64,000 nt of DNA. Source: Pleurodeles waltl. Its lineage: Eukaryota > Chordata > Amphibia > Caudata > Salamandridae. Where the stretch lies: the NCBI RefSeq assembly GCF_031143425.1, contig NC_090445.1, positions 1,194,896,691 through 1,194,960,690 on the forward strand, given 5' to 3'. Within the stretch, counting starts at the first letter, position 1. Every line of letters begins with the position of its first letter. The translations under genes and the position numbers were made by a program. This document shows positions 47,843-58,579 of the stretch, piece by piece. Below the pieces are notes generated by a model. That model saw nothing but the letters and a program-made list of their open reading frames with translations, ran no database searches and had not been told where the DNA came from.

Positions 47843-48984
47843 CCTACTGGCGGTCACCAGTAGGTAGTTAAAATTAGGACCATGTTTCAATAGAAAAAAA
47901 CATTTTTTGACTTGCCTATATCTTTGGCGCCATTTAACAAATCTTCACAAAGGTTTCTCAAAAAAAGTGTGACAGTGACTTTTGTTGTGCATGGAATGTT
48001 TCGGGGCGATCCGTTAAGCAAGGGCAGAGAAAAAGGGGGAGTCAAAAAAAGGTGCGCTTCCCATGTTAATTCCCATAGGAGTTTTAAACACGACTACAGC
48101 ACGAGTCGCTGGATAGAACTACACCAAATTTGGCAAAAAGTTATCTTTTGGTCCCCAGATTATGCTTTTTGTTATTTGGTGTAAATCTGTTCAGTAGTTT
48201 AAGAGAAATTAACGGAAAACCACATTTATGTATCTAGGGCCACGTTTCCTCCCTGACGACTTCACGAGTAATAAGAAGCTCATGCAGAAATCTGCACAGC
48301 TCTGATTGGCTGCCAACACTTCAACCAGGAAGTGTTGGCAGCCATGTTGGGACTTGGCTTCAGCGGAGTCCATGAGAAAAATGGAAAAAAAAGAAAAGGG
48401 GCCAGGGTAGGGACACCCTACCCCTTAACTCTGTTGCTGGGGTCCCAGAGGGACCCTACCGAGGAAATAAATAATTTTTTTAATAAAAGTTTCGCTGCAA
48501 ATTCACAATGACGTGGATTGCTAAGATATGCAAATATGCAAATCACCTGGAAGCTGTGCCTGCTTGGCCCTGCTCTGCCCCCTTAGTAGTATGCATGTCT
48601 TCCCTCCTTTTGCCAGGATGATGGACAGCTTCCCACAGGGCCCCCCAGTGCCTTTCCCACAGATTTTGATGGCTCATTCTTGATGCTAAGGAATATGCGT
48701 ACATCTCCACAAACCAAAGAAGCACTTACTTCATATAGATATGATGAAGGACCCTGTTTTGGTTGAGATTTATGTCTTTGTAGTCTCATTACCCTCTCTG
48801 TAAGCAGGTTCATCTTGTCACAGAATTCTAGAGAAACAGGCAGCAGGAACAAACATGTTGCCAAAACGCACACAAGGTGGCTGATGACATTTCCTTGTCC
48901 TCTATTACACAGCTGTAGTGTAGAATACATACTGGGCATTTATCCAAGGAGGCAGAAAGAACTCCACTTGGGAAGATATTTCAT
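47843..48984. other. Unclassified repeat-like stretch with an inverted repeat
   Basis: It begins with a CCTACTGG...CCAGTAGG inverted pair (47853-47873). A 14-bp-arm inverted repeat, GGCTGCCAACACTT / AAGTGTTGGCAGCC with an 8-base loop, lies at 48308-48343. No protein is recognised. Confidence 0.5.
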
Positions 48985-49039
48985 GCAAAGCTGTGGACTG
49001 TTGTTGGATAAAAGGGCAGGTTAGGTTCCTTTATGGCAG

Positions 49040-49500
49040 AGTCACTTACACAGCTACTGACACACCCACACAGACACTCACAAACCCACTCAGAGATGCG
49101 CTCATACACCCACTCAAACACTCATTGACTCACTCACAGACCCACTCAGAGACTCACACACCCACTCACAGCCTCACTCCGACTCATGCAAACACTCACA
49201 GACCCACTTAGACACTCATGCACCCATTCACAGACCCACTCAGACCTTCACACACCCAGTCACTGACCCACTCAGACTCTCACACATACACTGACAGACC
49301 CACACAGACACAGACCGACTCACAGAAGCACTCTCACATCCACCGTCACACCAAAAGACACCCTCTTATTCCTATTCTGACACCCAGCAGAGACTGTCAC
49401 ACCCACTCTCACATCCACATAGACTCACAAACCCTCTTTCACACCCAAACAGACACTCTTACACCCAAAGACACCCTCTCACACCTATTCTCACCACCAG
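49040..49500. repeat. Degenerate minisatellite of CACTCACAGACCCACTCAGA-type units
   Basis: C/A-rich, roughly 16-20-base units (cacacccactcagagactcac and variants) repeat with many small changes across about 450 bases. The open frame through it is a by-product of the repeat. Confidence 0.85.
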
Positions 49501-49595
49501 AGAGACAGGCCATGTGGGCAACTCCTGCCGCACATGGCCTAAGGCCTTGCACAGCATGGGGTTACGTGGTTAGGGGAGTTGCTCACAGGGACTGG

Positions 49596-49598
<3 letters not shown>

Positions 49599-49668
<70 letters not shown>

Positions 49669-49669
49669 T

Positions 49670-49709
<40 letters not shown>

Positions 49710-49710
49710 T
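49599..49710. repeat. Compound (TA)n(CA)n(TA)n microsatellite
   Basis: About 50 bases of TA repeats, about 45 of CA repeats with one TA interruption, about 20 more of AT repeats, followed by a T run. Confidence 0.95.
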
Positions 49711-49869
49711 TTTTTTTTCTCCAAATGGCGCTCCATTAAGTCGGTCCTCGTGTCAGGGACGGGCCAACCCTGTAAACACTTCTCCACCAAATGACACAAG
49801 GTCAAACACGGCACACACAGTAATCCTTGTGTTTGAAAATGTATTCTTCCAACAGGGATGAGTAACCCA

Positions 49870-49915
49870 AACACCACCAACGCGTTTCAACCACCAAAGG
49901 TCTTGATGACGGTGA
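49870..49915 (-). ncRNA. Possible decayed hammerhead-ribozyme motif of a Penelope-like element
   Basis: On the minus strand the order is GTCATCAAGACC-TTT-GGTGGTT-GAAACGCGTTGG. Penelope-like elements are known to carry minimal hammerhead motifs, and a GAAAC box after a short stem (GACC/GGT-like) fits. The CUGAUGA box is recognisable only in degraded form (GTCATCA). It is about 720 bases downstream of the GIY-YIG frame on the same strand, where such terminal repeats lie. Confidence 0.35.
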
Positions 49916-50636
49916 GTAAGTGATCCATTTGCAGCTTAATTTATAGATTCTCCTATTGTCTGCCATTATGGGGCATTCTGGGATATGTAGTTATACCAAG
50001 TTTTACCATTATGTACCTCCACACAGTGACACACAAAATACAAATTATTTTAAACCCCACATACCACACTGATAAAGCAAAAGCAAATGTAAGTATTACA
50101 AATATTAAAACCAATTATTTGTTGATCTTTTATTTGCACGCATCAAATTAGAATTTTCAATTGTGGGACAACGTCACAAGAGAAGCAAATTATATACCAA
50201 GAAAAATAACAAACAGAAAGAACTGTAAACCTTATTGTTGTTTCAGAGTTTTATCCACTTCTGAGTTTTTTAGATTTATTTGGATTTCTTTAAGTTATAT
50301 CTTAGAGCGGCAGGTCCAGTAATCTCCTAACCGACTAATACTGATTTTTTTTTCTCCACTTTTCAAACTGTCCCTTACTGTCTTACTTCTTCATCTAGAC
50401 AGCACTTTACATTTACTATGATGTTAAACATATTTCTCTATGTGTATATCAGTATCTATATATCCATGTACATCATAGTCCTGACTTTGCACAAACTCAT
50501 ACACACGTTACACACCCCCTCACAGAAAGGCAACAGCCAAACATGTTTATTCAAAAGTTTAGATTTCTAGAGCAAACTAAAGATGGGAATATAATTCTTC
50601 ATCCCCATTGATCCCATATGGGATCTTAGTTTTTAA
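49916..50636 (-). other. Probable 3' region of the Penelope-like element
   Basis: AT-rich non-coding sequence between the GIY-YIG frame and the hammerhead-like motif. Assignment is by position only. Confidence 0.4.
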
Positions 50637-51285
50637 TCTAATTATAAGCCTTGATTCTAGGTGTCTCAACTTTAGTACTCTGTCTCTCATGTTTTCTCAC
50701 CACCGCTATGCCAAATAATCTCATATGTAGCCAATTCGCTCCAACATGATTTTTCAAGTGTTTAATCATTGCATAATTGCTATCACCATTTTGGACTGCC
50801 CTTCTATGTTCTAAAATTCGTTTTCTTAAAGGGCAAATAGTACTGCCCACATACCTCATACCACAGAGACATTCTATCACATATACTACAAATGTAGTAT
50901 CACGTGATTCTTTCATCAATTGTGAAGTCTCTGCCATGGGGATATTCTATTTTCTTTCTATTGCTACCAATTCTACATGCTTTGCATTGATTACAACAGA
51001 AGAAACCCTTTTGTGAGGTTGACAGCCAATTGGATGTCAATGGTGATTCAAAATTACTTTTTACTAGCTTGTCTTGTAACAATGATACTTTCCTATACGT
51101 TACATAGGGACGTTCACCTACTTTCTGCCAATATCCATATCTTTTTTGATCAGATATCAGTGTCTATTCAGAACATTCAGAATTTGTACATTTTCCCTAC
51201 TATAATCCAAGATCAAACGTATCTTATCATATATATACACACTTTTTCACATAAAACACAAAGGTTACAGTGACGTTATAGTTAG
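50637..51285 (-). pseudogene. Penelope-like element: RT thumb remnant and GIY-YIG endonuclease
   Basis: The minus-strand frame at 50638-50937 reads FVVYVIECLCGMRYVGST, a GIY-YIG nuclease core (VYVI...RYVG), followed by RKRILEHRRAV. This is the form found at the C-terminus of Penelope-like retroelements. Upstream, in another frame (50900-51082), is GFFCCNQCKACRIG, the Cys-rich linker preceding GIY-YIG in these elements. Farther upstream, decayed sequence around 51085-51285 resembles the RT thumb. Several stops and a frame change make it inactive. The reverse transcriptase core is not present in recognisable form. Confidence 0.78.
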
Positions 51286-51560
51286 GATCAGAATTTACAT
51301 GCATAAAACCATAGAAATTCAGCTGTTATAGTTAGAGTTATTTCAAGTAACTTGTGTCCTAAGGTACCTAAAACTCATATTTCCTTTAGAAATTATAAGA
51401 ATGAGAGTGTCTTATTCCCTTAGAAATTATGGTTAATGCTGTAAAAAACTAAACTGAGGACATATTTTCTGCATTCTCAAATAGCGATAGGCACTGTTAA
51501 ATTAAATGCTTTCTTTATATTTTCCTTATCCAGTTGATCAGTTGATTATTTATTACACTT
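51286..51560. other. Unclassified AT-rich spacer
   Basis: Nothing recognisable on either strand. Confidence 0.5.
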
Positions 51561-51564
51561 AGTG

Positions 51565-51760
51565 GAGAGGATGTGGCGTTACTGCCAGAGCTGCAGGCTT
51601 GGCAACTGGGGAGCCAGCTTTGAGTTTCGGCATCAGCTCAAAATCCTGTGATTTTGAGCAAATCACTTAACCTCCCAAAGCCTAAAACCAAAATTAATGT
51701 GTCCTTGTGTAATGTAACTGATGCTCATGTAAAGCACTCTAATACCTTCGGGTCAAGTCT
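51565..51760 (+). repeat. MIR-like (tRNA-derived) SINE fragment
   Basis: GGGGAGCCAGC, then GAGTTTCGGCATCAGCTC (B-box-like), then TGAGCAAATCACTTAACCTC, and near the end ATGTAAAGCAC. These occur in the order of the conserved blocks of MIR/CORE-type SINEs. The match is by eye and diverged. The Harbinger element begins right after it. Confidence 0.5.
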
Positions 51761-51771
51761 AAAAAAATTAA

Positions 51772-51789
51772 GGCCCTCATTACAACCCT
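51772..51789 (+). repeat. Harbinger left terminal inverted repeat
   Basis: GGCCCTCATTACAACCCT, preceded by TAA. Confidence 0.93.
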
Positions 51790-52638
51790 TGCGGTCGGTG
51801 TAAAAGCAGCGGCAATACCGCCAACAGGCCGGCGGGAAAAAAATGGAATCACGACCATGGGGGAAACCACCAACATAGACAGATACTCTGACCGCCACAG
51901 CGGTAGAAACAAACACTGCGGTAGTAACCGCCAACAGACAGGCGGAACACAAGGTTCCGCCCACTGAATTACGACACGCCTATCCGCCACCTTTTCTGAG
52001 GCAGAACCAATGCTATCAAAAGCACGGCGGAAACAGTACACAGAAGGGAAACCACTCACCTCTCGACACCCAACGAGGAACCAGGACGCCATGGAGCCCG
52101 AACTACATGTCCTGCCTATGCTGCTCTTCCTCCTCCTGTACCAGGAGCAGGACATACGCCTTCGACGACCACAGTGAGTACTGCACCTATATCACAGGGG
52201 AGGGTGGGAGGGAAAAGAGAGTGACACATACACGCAACAGGCAATACCCCTACCCCCACCCTCACCCACAACACCACACAAATACATGCAGCAACATTAT
52301 ATATACACCCCCTCGCCCCTTGGAAGAACCCAAGGACAAAAGGAAATTATTGTAACAAGTGTAATCAATAAAAATCAGATAATGCAAATTCAAAAATCAT
52401 AATGTACAAGTATGTACACCAACTGCACAAGTCCAGATAGTGTTCCAATCATTATCTGTGGACCAGTGGTCCCAAAATGCCTGGGCGAAGCCCACACAAG
52501 TTAGCTGACTCGAAACGGAGAGAACACTGCAGGGGCATCAGGTAGAAATGAAACAGGCACCTCAGGGGGAGGGGGGGCACCTCAGCCAGATGATTGCACA
52601 ACGCTAGTGCTGCACGAGGGGGCTCCATGCCCACTGCT

Positions 52639-52805
52639 GTATCCTGGGGAGTGCAAAGCCACAGTCTCTCAAGTGTCTTCAGTGGGTGGTTTGCCCACAG
52701 CTTTATCCATGGGAGTGCAAAGCCACAGTCCCTCAAGTCTCTTCAGTGGGTGGTTTGCCCACTGCTTTATCCTGGGGAGTGCAAAGCCACTGTCTCTCAA
52801 GTGGA
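52639..52805. repeat. Minisatellite inside the Harbinger element, about 2.6 units of 64 bp
   Basis: GTGCAAAGCCAC recurs at 52651, 52715 and 52779 with CCTCAAGT(C)TCTTCAGTGGGTGG between the copies. It lies downstream of the second Myb-like gene, probably in its 3' untranslated region. Confidence 0.85.
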
Positions 52806-52809
52806 TAAC

Positions 52810-54419
52810 AGTCTCCACTGGTTCTGGAGGTGTGCTTGGGATAGGCTGAGGTACAGGGGATTGGGTCTGGTTGGAGGAATTTGGAGGGGGAGGCTAGACA
52901 CAGGGACAATGGCTGCCATCAGTGCTGAGGCCAGAGCCTGAAATGCTCTCTGTTGGGCCGCCTGCCCAGAATGAAGGCCCTCCAGGTATGCATTTGTTTG
53001 TTGCAAATGCCTCTCAACACCCTGGATGGCATTCAAAATTGTAGATTGCCCAACAGTGAGGGATCTCAGGAGGTCAAAAGCCTCCTCACTGAGGGCAGCA
53101 GGGCTGACTGGGGCAGGGGCTGAGGTGCCTGTGGCGAAGGAGATGCCCACCCTCTTGGGTGAGCGGGCACGGGATACACGCTGAGGGGCTGCTGGAAGGG
53201 CGGTGCTGGGCGGGGGAGGCGGCTGTACCTGTTGATGCGTTGGCCCCTTGCGGTGCCCGCCACCACAAGGGAGCTCCCATCAGAGGAGGAGTCACTGTCG
53301 CTGGTGTATGCTCCTGTCCCCGTCGTGGAGCTCCCCTCGCCCTCCGTCCCACTGGTGCCTTCAGACTGTTACTTCGCCCTGCAGGGCCATGTGGGATGCA
53401 GCTCCCTCCTGCTCCGGTGCCACTGCTCCTCCGCCAGATGATGCTAATGCATGCAAGAACAGGGTGACAAAACAAAAAAGGGTTGGAAGGCAGAAGAAAC
53501 GCATGTTCAGTGCATGCAACACCACTACCGTTGGCGGACACAACACACAGGGAGTAGCCCTATGTACTAAGCCATGCACTAACAGTTCTTAGGAAATTCA
53601 CATGCCCATGGGGAACGATGCCTAAGCCCAATTGCTGCAGACCTGGAACCCACTGGAGTCTGACTAGGTGTAGATGGCTATTACCAGTAGTGGGGTTGGG
53701 GTTCGGGTTCCACAGAGCCTGCCTAACAAGGGACCTACCCTACCAAGTTCGCCCTGGCCTAGGTGAACCCACAGCCCACTTCCCCCAGCCAGACACTTTG
53801 TGAAGTGCGCAGAGTCAGCTGAATGAGAGTGTACTCACCCCCTTGTGGCTGCTGTGATGCCCTCAAGCGCCCATCCAACTCCGGATAGGTCACCGCCAGG
53901 ATCCAGTACATCAGGGGGGTCATGGTGCAACAGGCACCCCTTCCACGTTGGAAGGCCATCCCCAGCTGGGCCTCCGCCGTCTTCTTGCTCCAGCTGTGCA
54001 GGACCTCCCATCTTTTCCGGCGGTGGGTGCTCCGTCTATGCTACACCCCCAGGGACCGGATGTCCTTGCCGATGGCACGCCAAATACCCTTCTTCTGGTG
54101 GGCGCTGACCTCTAGGAAAAGTGAAGTTAGAATGGATGTAATTATCCCGTACATTTCATCTCATGCATTGCCAAACACCTCCCACCCTGGCCCAGACATA
54201 CACACACACTATACTGACATGCTGGCCTGTTCCCCTCCCCACTCTCTTCCATCCACGACACTCCATACAATCATGTGCCATCCGCCATGCTCACAGTGTA
54301 CTCACCTGTTTGTCTGAAGGACCGTACAGTTGCGTGTACTGGTGGAGGACCCCATCCACCAGTTTCTCCAACTCTTCCGAAGTGAAGGCAGGGGCCCTTT
54401 CCCCAGACACTGTAGCCAT
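52810..54419 (-). pseudogene. Second Harbinger-borne Myb/SANT-like gene (three exons, broken)
   Basis: The ATG is at 54417-54419. Exon 1 (54306-54419) encodes FTSEELEKLVDGVL, the first helix of a Myb/SANT-like domain, and ends at CAG|GTGAGT. Exon 2 (53839-54109) starts after an AG and continues in phase with VSAHQKKGIWRAIGKDI, then R-K-R-W and SWSKKTAEAQLG, completing a trihelix-type fold, then MTPLMYWILAV and YPELDG. It ends at GGG|GTGAGT. Exon 3 (52810 to about 53450) is Ser/Gly/Pro-rich with a C-terminal helix (ILNAIQGVERHLQQTN). A TAG in exon 2 (after DIRSLGV) and frame changes in exon 3 break it. Proteins like this bind transposon ends with the transposase in Harbinger elements. Its distinct tail sets it apart from the gene at 57970. 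Confidence 0.7.
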
Positions 54420-54880
54420 CGTCGCTTCCAGACACAGGTCACAGCAGCACTTGCAGTGTAGGTCCTCTCCTGTTGAAGGTCAGGTATCAAGTGAGGGAAC
54501 AGTTAGAAAATGGCGGCCACTTCCGCGGCGTCGCGTACCGTCAACGCCGGCATACATCGTCATTGGCTCCTGGGACCCAAAGGGCCCAATGTTAACCAAT
54601 GCTGAATTGCGCCGCGGTCTTCGACCACCTACCGCAGCGGTGTACGTCAGCGCAGTTACCTCATTTCCCCTTGTCCCACCTTACAGGTCAGGCAGACGAC
54701 ATTTCAGGGGGCCACATGGCAGGCAAAAAACTGCGTCACACCTGTTTAGGGATGGAATACGGGCAGAGAAAGGCACATTGCAAGTTTCTAACGTTTTAGC
54801 AAATAACACATTGTGATACCTAAGTGTTAGATGACCCTCTGCTCACTGTTCTCCATAGGGCACGTCTGCTGGGGAAGGTG

Positions 54881-55976
54881 ATGAGATGGCGGCAACCTCC
54901 GGTGTACAGACCCCTGGTGGACCTGTCGACAATGGAAGAGAGACACATCATTATCACTTACATACTTGATCGTGAAATAATCCAGGAACTGTGTGCCCAG
55001 TTGGAGCCAGACCTGATGTCAGCTATCCGCCAACCCACTGGAATACCCCCTCTAGTGCAGGTTCTGTCTGTACTCCATTTCCTGGCCAGTGGGTCCTTTC
55101 AAACAACAGTGGCCATGGCATCAGGGATGTCCCAGCCAATGTTCTCTAACGTGTTGTCCAGTGTGTTGTCTGCCCTGCTGAAACACATGTGCAGCTACAT
55201 CGTTTTCCCTCAAGTGGAGGATTTGCCAACAGTGAAAGGTGACAATTATGCACAGGGACAAATCCCCAACATCATTGGTGCCATTGATGGTACACATGTG
55301 GCAATTGTTTCCCCCCCGCAGGAATGAACAGGTGTACAGAAACCGCAAAAGCTACCAGATGCTGTGTTTGGCAGACCAGTACATCTTCCATGTGAATGCC
55401 AAGTATCCTGGATCTGTGCATGACGCTTACATTTTGAGGAATAGCAGCATCCCTTATGTTATGGGGCAACTCCAGAGGCACCGTGTGTGGCTAATAGGTG
55501 AGCCTAAAATCCCCACACAGTTTCATTTGGGGTCTGGGTATGGGAGATTCCCTAATGTTTCGAGGATGTCTAACAGTTGTTCCTCGATATTTGCAGGTGA
55601 CTCTGGTTACCTCAACCTGTCATGGCTACTGACCCCAGTGAGGAATCCCAGGACAAGGGCAGAGGAACGCTACAATGAGGCACATGGGCAGACTAGGAGG
55701 ATTATAGAACGCACCTTCGGCCTTCTGAAGGCCAGATTCCGGTGCATCCATCTTACAGGTGGCTCCCTATACTACTCACCAAAGAAGGTGTGCCAGATCA
55801 TCGTGGCCTGCTGTATGTTGCACAACCTGGCTTTGCAACGCCAGGTGCCTTTTCTGCAGGAGGATGGGCCTGATGGTGGTCTTGTGGCAGCTGTGGAGCC
55901 TGTGGACAATGAAGAAGAGGAGGCAGAAGAAGATGTAGACAACCGTAACAACATCATCATGCAATACTTCCAGTGA
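54881..55976 (+). pseudogene. PIF/Harbinger transposase (HARBI1-type DDE nuclease)
   Basis: The first ATG of the open frame is at 54881, though an exon could begin a little earlier (CTCCATAG precedes at about 54860). An N-terminal helical region (REIIQELCAQLEPDL, LSVLHFLASGSFQ) is followed by the DDE core: D in IGAIDGTHVAI (55286-55288), D in GDSGY (55599-55601) and E in RIIERTFGLLK (55707-55709). Near 55311-55317 a run of seven C changes the frame, just before the NEQVYRNRKSYQ motif. At 55498-55596 a 99-bp stretch starts GTGAG, ends TTTGCAG, and its removal joins LIG directly to DSGY, so it is an intron that happens to be open. The acidic C-terminus ends at TGA (55974-55976). The enzyme cuts and inserts the element at TWA sites together with a Myb-like partner. 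Confidence 0.9.
55498..55596 (+). other. 99-bp intron in the Harbinger transposase gene
   Basis: CTAATAG|GTGAGCC at the donor and ATTTGCAG|GTGACTC at the acceptor. The length is a multiple of three with no stop, so retention would add 33 residues between the first and second catalytic Asp. Confidence 0.8.
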
Positions 55977-56501
55977 GACACAGGTAAGAAGATGGGGCTG
56001 CTTCCCACATCTCATAATTTTGTGGGAGCTAGCATAAGTCTGCCATTTTCCCTCTGTGTATGGACCCTGACTTGTTATTTTGCCTTTCCATTTCACAGAT
56101 CTGGGTCCCAATTTGTGCCCCCTGCTATGTTTACTTCTGGCCTACAGCTGTTACATTGGTATGTGAACAAGTACATTAACATTGCTATATACCAGAGGTT
56201 TTGCAATTACACATTTATGAAAGCACTGACTGACTTCAGATTGTTTTGTGATTCAAGGGTGTTTATTTCTGTGCAAATAAGTGGAGGGGCTTGTGACATG
56301 GGCTTGGGTGATGGTGGAGGAATGTCCATGGCAGAGTCCAGTTTATTTGTATCACAGGTGCATTGTCCAATGGGGCATAGGAATTGGAGCAATGGCAGTT
56401 TAAGGTGGACAGGGTGACAAAGTGGGACAGAAGGGTGACATTCAGGGGGTCTTATTTCCTGGCGGGGGTCTTAGCAATGTTCTCTGTCTTGTTTCTGGAT
56501 C
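55977..56501. other. Harbinger spacer between transposase and Myb-like gene
   Basis: Two convergent genes end here. No further coding sequence is recognised. The stretch probably holds the 3' untranslated regions. Confidence 0.5.
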
Positions 56502-57970
56502 TCAGGGACCGTTTGTGGGCTGGTTCTCCTTCTGCAGGGGGTGGGGTGCTGGTGGCCTGGTATTCCTGTGGTGGTGTCTGCTGTCCACTAGCGCCGGCGG
56601 AGGTGGAGGGCTTTTATCGTCCAGGCTAGTGTCAGGGGCCCGTTGGTGTGCCCCTGTGTCACTCATGGTGTTGACAAGGTCTGCAAGCACCCCTGCAATG
56701 GTGACCAGGGTGGTGTTAATGGTCAAGTCCTCCCTGATCCCCAGGTAGTGTTCCTCCAGCAGCTGCTGGGTCTCCTGAAACTTGGCCAGTACTGTGCCCC
56801 TGGTCTCTTGGGAATGGTGGTAAGCTCCCATGATGTTGGAGAGTTACTCGTGGAGTATCGGTTCCCTGGACCTGTCCTCCCCCTGTCACACAGCAGTCCT
56901 CCCAGCTTCCCTGTTATCCTGTGCCTCTGTCCCATGAACCGTGAGGCCACTGCCACTAACCCCAGGTCCCTGATTTTCTTGGGTTGGTGGGTTTGCCTGG
57001 GTTCCCTGTAGTGATGGACACACTGCTGATTGACGTGTCCTGGGGACAGAGGGATGGGCCCACTGGGTGGGTGCTGTGGTGTTGTTTACTGAGGGGGGAG
57101 GGTCTGTGGTGGTTTGCGACTGTGTCAGGTGAACCAACTGTCCAGAGGTCCCTGATGGGCCGGGCTGGTCATCTTGATCCAGGCGTACAGAGCTGCTGTC
57201 ATCACTGTGGGCCTCTTCTGTGGGGGGACTGGATATGTCTGGCACCTCCTGTCCAGTGACGCTGGGTATGGGTCCTGTTGGGGTGTGAATGCATAATCCT
57301 AGTATCTGTGTGTGCCATCTTGTGCAATGGGTGAGTTAACCTCTACTCCTGTGCTTGCATTGTTGCCGTGGCCCTTGTGTGATTGGTGATTATGGGGCAT
57401 GAGTGAGTCTCTCTACTGGACATGCTTTGGTGATGGGTGTCCATGCATTGGTGTTACATGCAGGGCTTGGCTTTGGGATGTGTGGGTTGTGGTAGTGGGG
57501 TATCCGTGGGGTGTTGGGGTGATGGGTATGAGGGTGGGAGTATGTGGTGGCATGCAGGTAGGGGGGATATAGTAGTAAAGATTTGCCTTACCAGAGTCCA
57601 GTCCTCCTGCTACTCCTGCGAGGACCTCAGGATGCATGATCGCCAAGACTTGCTCCTCCCATGTTGTTAGTTGTGGGGGAGGAGGGGGGGGTCCACTGCC
57701 AGTCCTCTGTACAGCAATCTGGTGTCTGGATACCACTGAACGTACCTTCCCCCGTAGGTCGTTCCACCTCTTCCTGATGTCTTCCCGTGCTCTTGGATGC
57801 TGTCCCACTGCGTTGACCCTGTCGGCGATTCTCCGCCATAGCTCCAACCTCCTAGCAATGGATGTCTGCTGCACCTGTGCTCCGAATAGCTGTGGCTCTA
57901 CTCGGATGATTTCCTCCACCATGACCCTGAGCTCCTCCTCTGAAAACCTGGGGTGTCTTTGAGGTGCCAT
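56502..57970 (-). pseudogene. Harbinger-borne Myb/SANT-like DNA-binding gene
   Basis: ATG at 57968-57970. Exon 1 (57592-57970) holds a Myb/SANT-like trihelix domain: FSEEELRVMVEEI, ARRLELWRRIADRVN and REDIRKRWNDLRGKVRS, then a Pro-rich linker. It ends at CTCTG|GTAAGG. The 317-bp intron ends CCCAACAG|GACC (57274/57275), and exon 2 continues in phase (VPDISSPPTEE...), acidic and Ser/Pro/Thr-rich. The end (56502-56831), with a helix-forming TQQLLEEHYLGIREDL, is in a different frame, so at least one frameshift is present around 56890. In PIF/Harbinger elements the Myb-like protein brings the transposase to the nucleus and binds the element's ends. Confidence 0.82.
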
Positions 57971-58558
57971 GATGTGGTGTGGGTGATGTCTGAGGTGCTG
58001 TCTGTTGTGATGTGTGAGGGGATGTGTTGGTGTGTGTTGTTTGAGGTGCGTGGATGTTGTATAAGTGATGGTGTTGTGTGTCTGTGGATGCTGGTGTTGT
58101 GTTCGCTAATCTCTCTGACCTTCTTTCAAATTTTTGGTTGTAAGGGTATGTGGGTGATGTGGGTGTGTGCTTTATATTGGATTGGGTGTGGTGTTTGTAT
58201 GTGTATCAGGTGTGTGTATTTTAAATTGTCCAATGTGGTTGTGTTTTGAAAATGTGTGTGTGTTTTGAAAATGTGTGTGTATTTTGAGCGGGGTGGTGTG
58301 TACCGCCAATGGTTTACGGCGGTTGAATGACCGCTGCGTTGATTCGTGGGTCGTGATAGTGTGGGCGTATTCTTGTTGGCGTGACAGTGTGGGTTTTGGT
58401 ATCGCCAGTTTATCACTGACCTTTGGTGTGGCGGACTTGTGTGGGTGTCTGTATTGTGGCGGATTCCGAGCTGTGAGTCGTAATACCTATTGCGGAATTC
58501 TGCCGCCGCAACGGTATGTTGGCGCTCTTCAGCACTGCGGAAAGCGGGATTTACGGCC
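57971..58558. other. Harbinger right subterminal region
   Basis: G/T-rich, with a short tandem repeat TTTTGAAAATGTGTGTGT near 58243-58285 and many CCGCC/GGCGG motifs from 58300 on. Non-coding. It probably contains the promoter of the Myb-like gene. Confidence 0.55.
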
Positions 58559-58576
58559 AGGGTTGTAATGAGGGCC
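58559..58576 (-). repeat. Harbinger right terminal inverted repeat
   Basis: AGGGTTGTAATGAGGGCC, the exact inverse complement of the left end, followed by TAA. Confidence 0.93.
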
Positions 58577-58579
58577 TAA

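Larger units (their letters stand above)
51772..58576 (+). mobile_element. PIF/Harbinger DNA transposon, full length, 6805 bp
   Basis: Bounded by TAA at 51769-51771 and 58577-58579 (3-bp duplication typical of PIF/Harbinger) and by perfect 18-bp terminal inverted repeats GGCCCTCATTACAACCCT. Inside are one plus-strand DDE transposase gene and two minus-strand Myb/SANT-like genes. Both subterminal regions (about 51790-52020 and 58290-58560) are dense in CCGCC/GGCGG. The ends look intact, but the genes contain a frameshift and stops, so this copy is probably not autonomous now. Confidence 0.93.

Noticed and set aside
49218..49880. Open frames through the minisatellite and the (TA)/(CA) microsatellite, predicting His/Thr or Tyr/Ile runs
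   Set aside because: Simple-sequence translation only.
54163..54816. 217-codon plus-strand frame upstream of the transposase
   Set aside because: Antisense to exon 1 of the second Myb-like gene and its intron. No resemblance to transposase N-termini.
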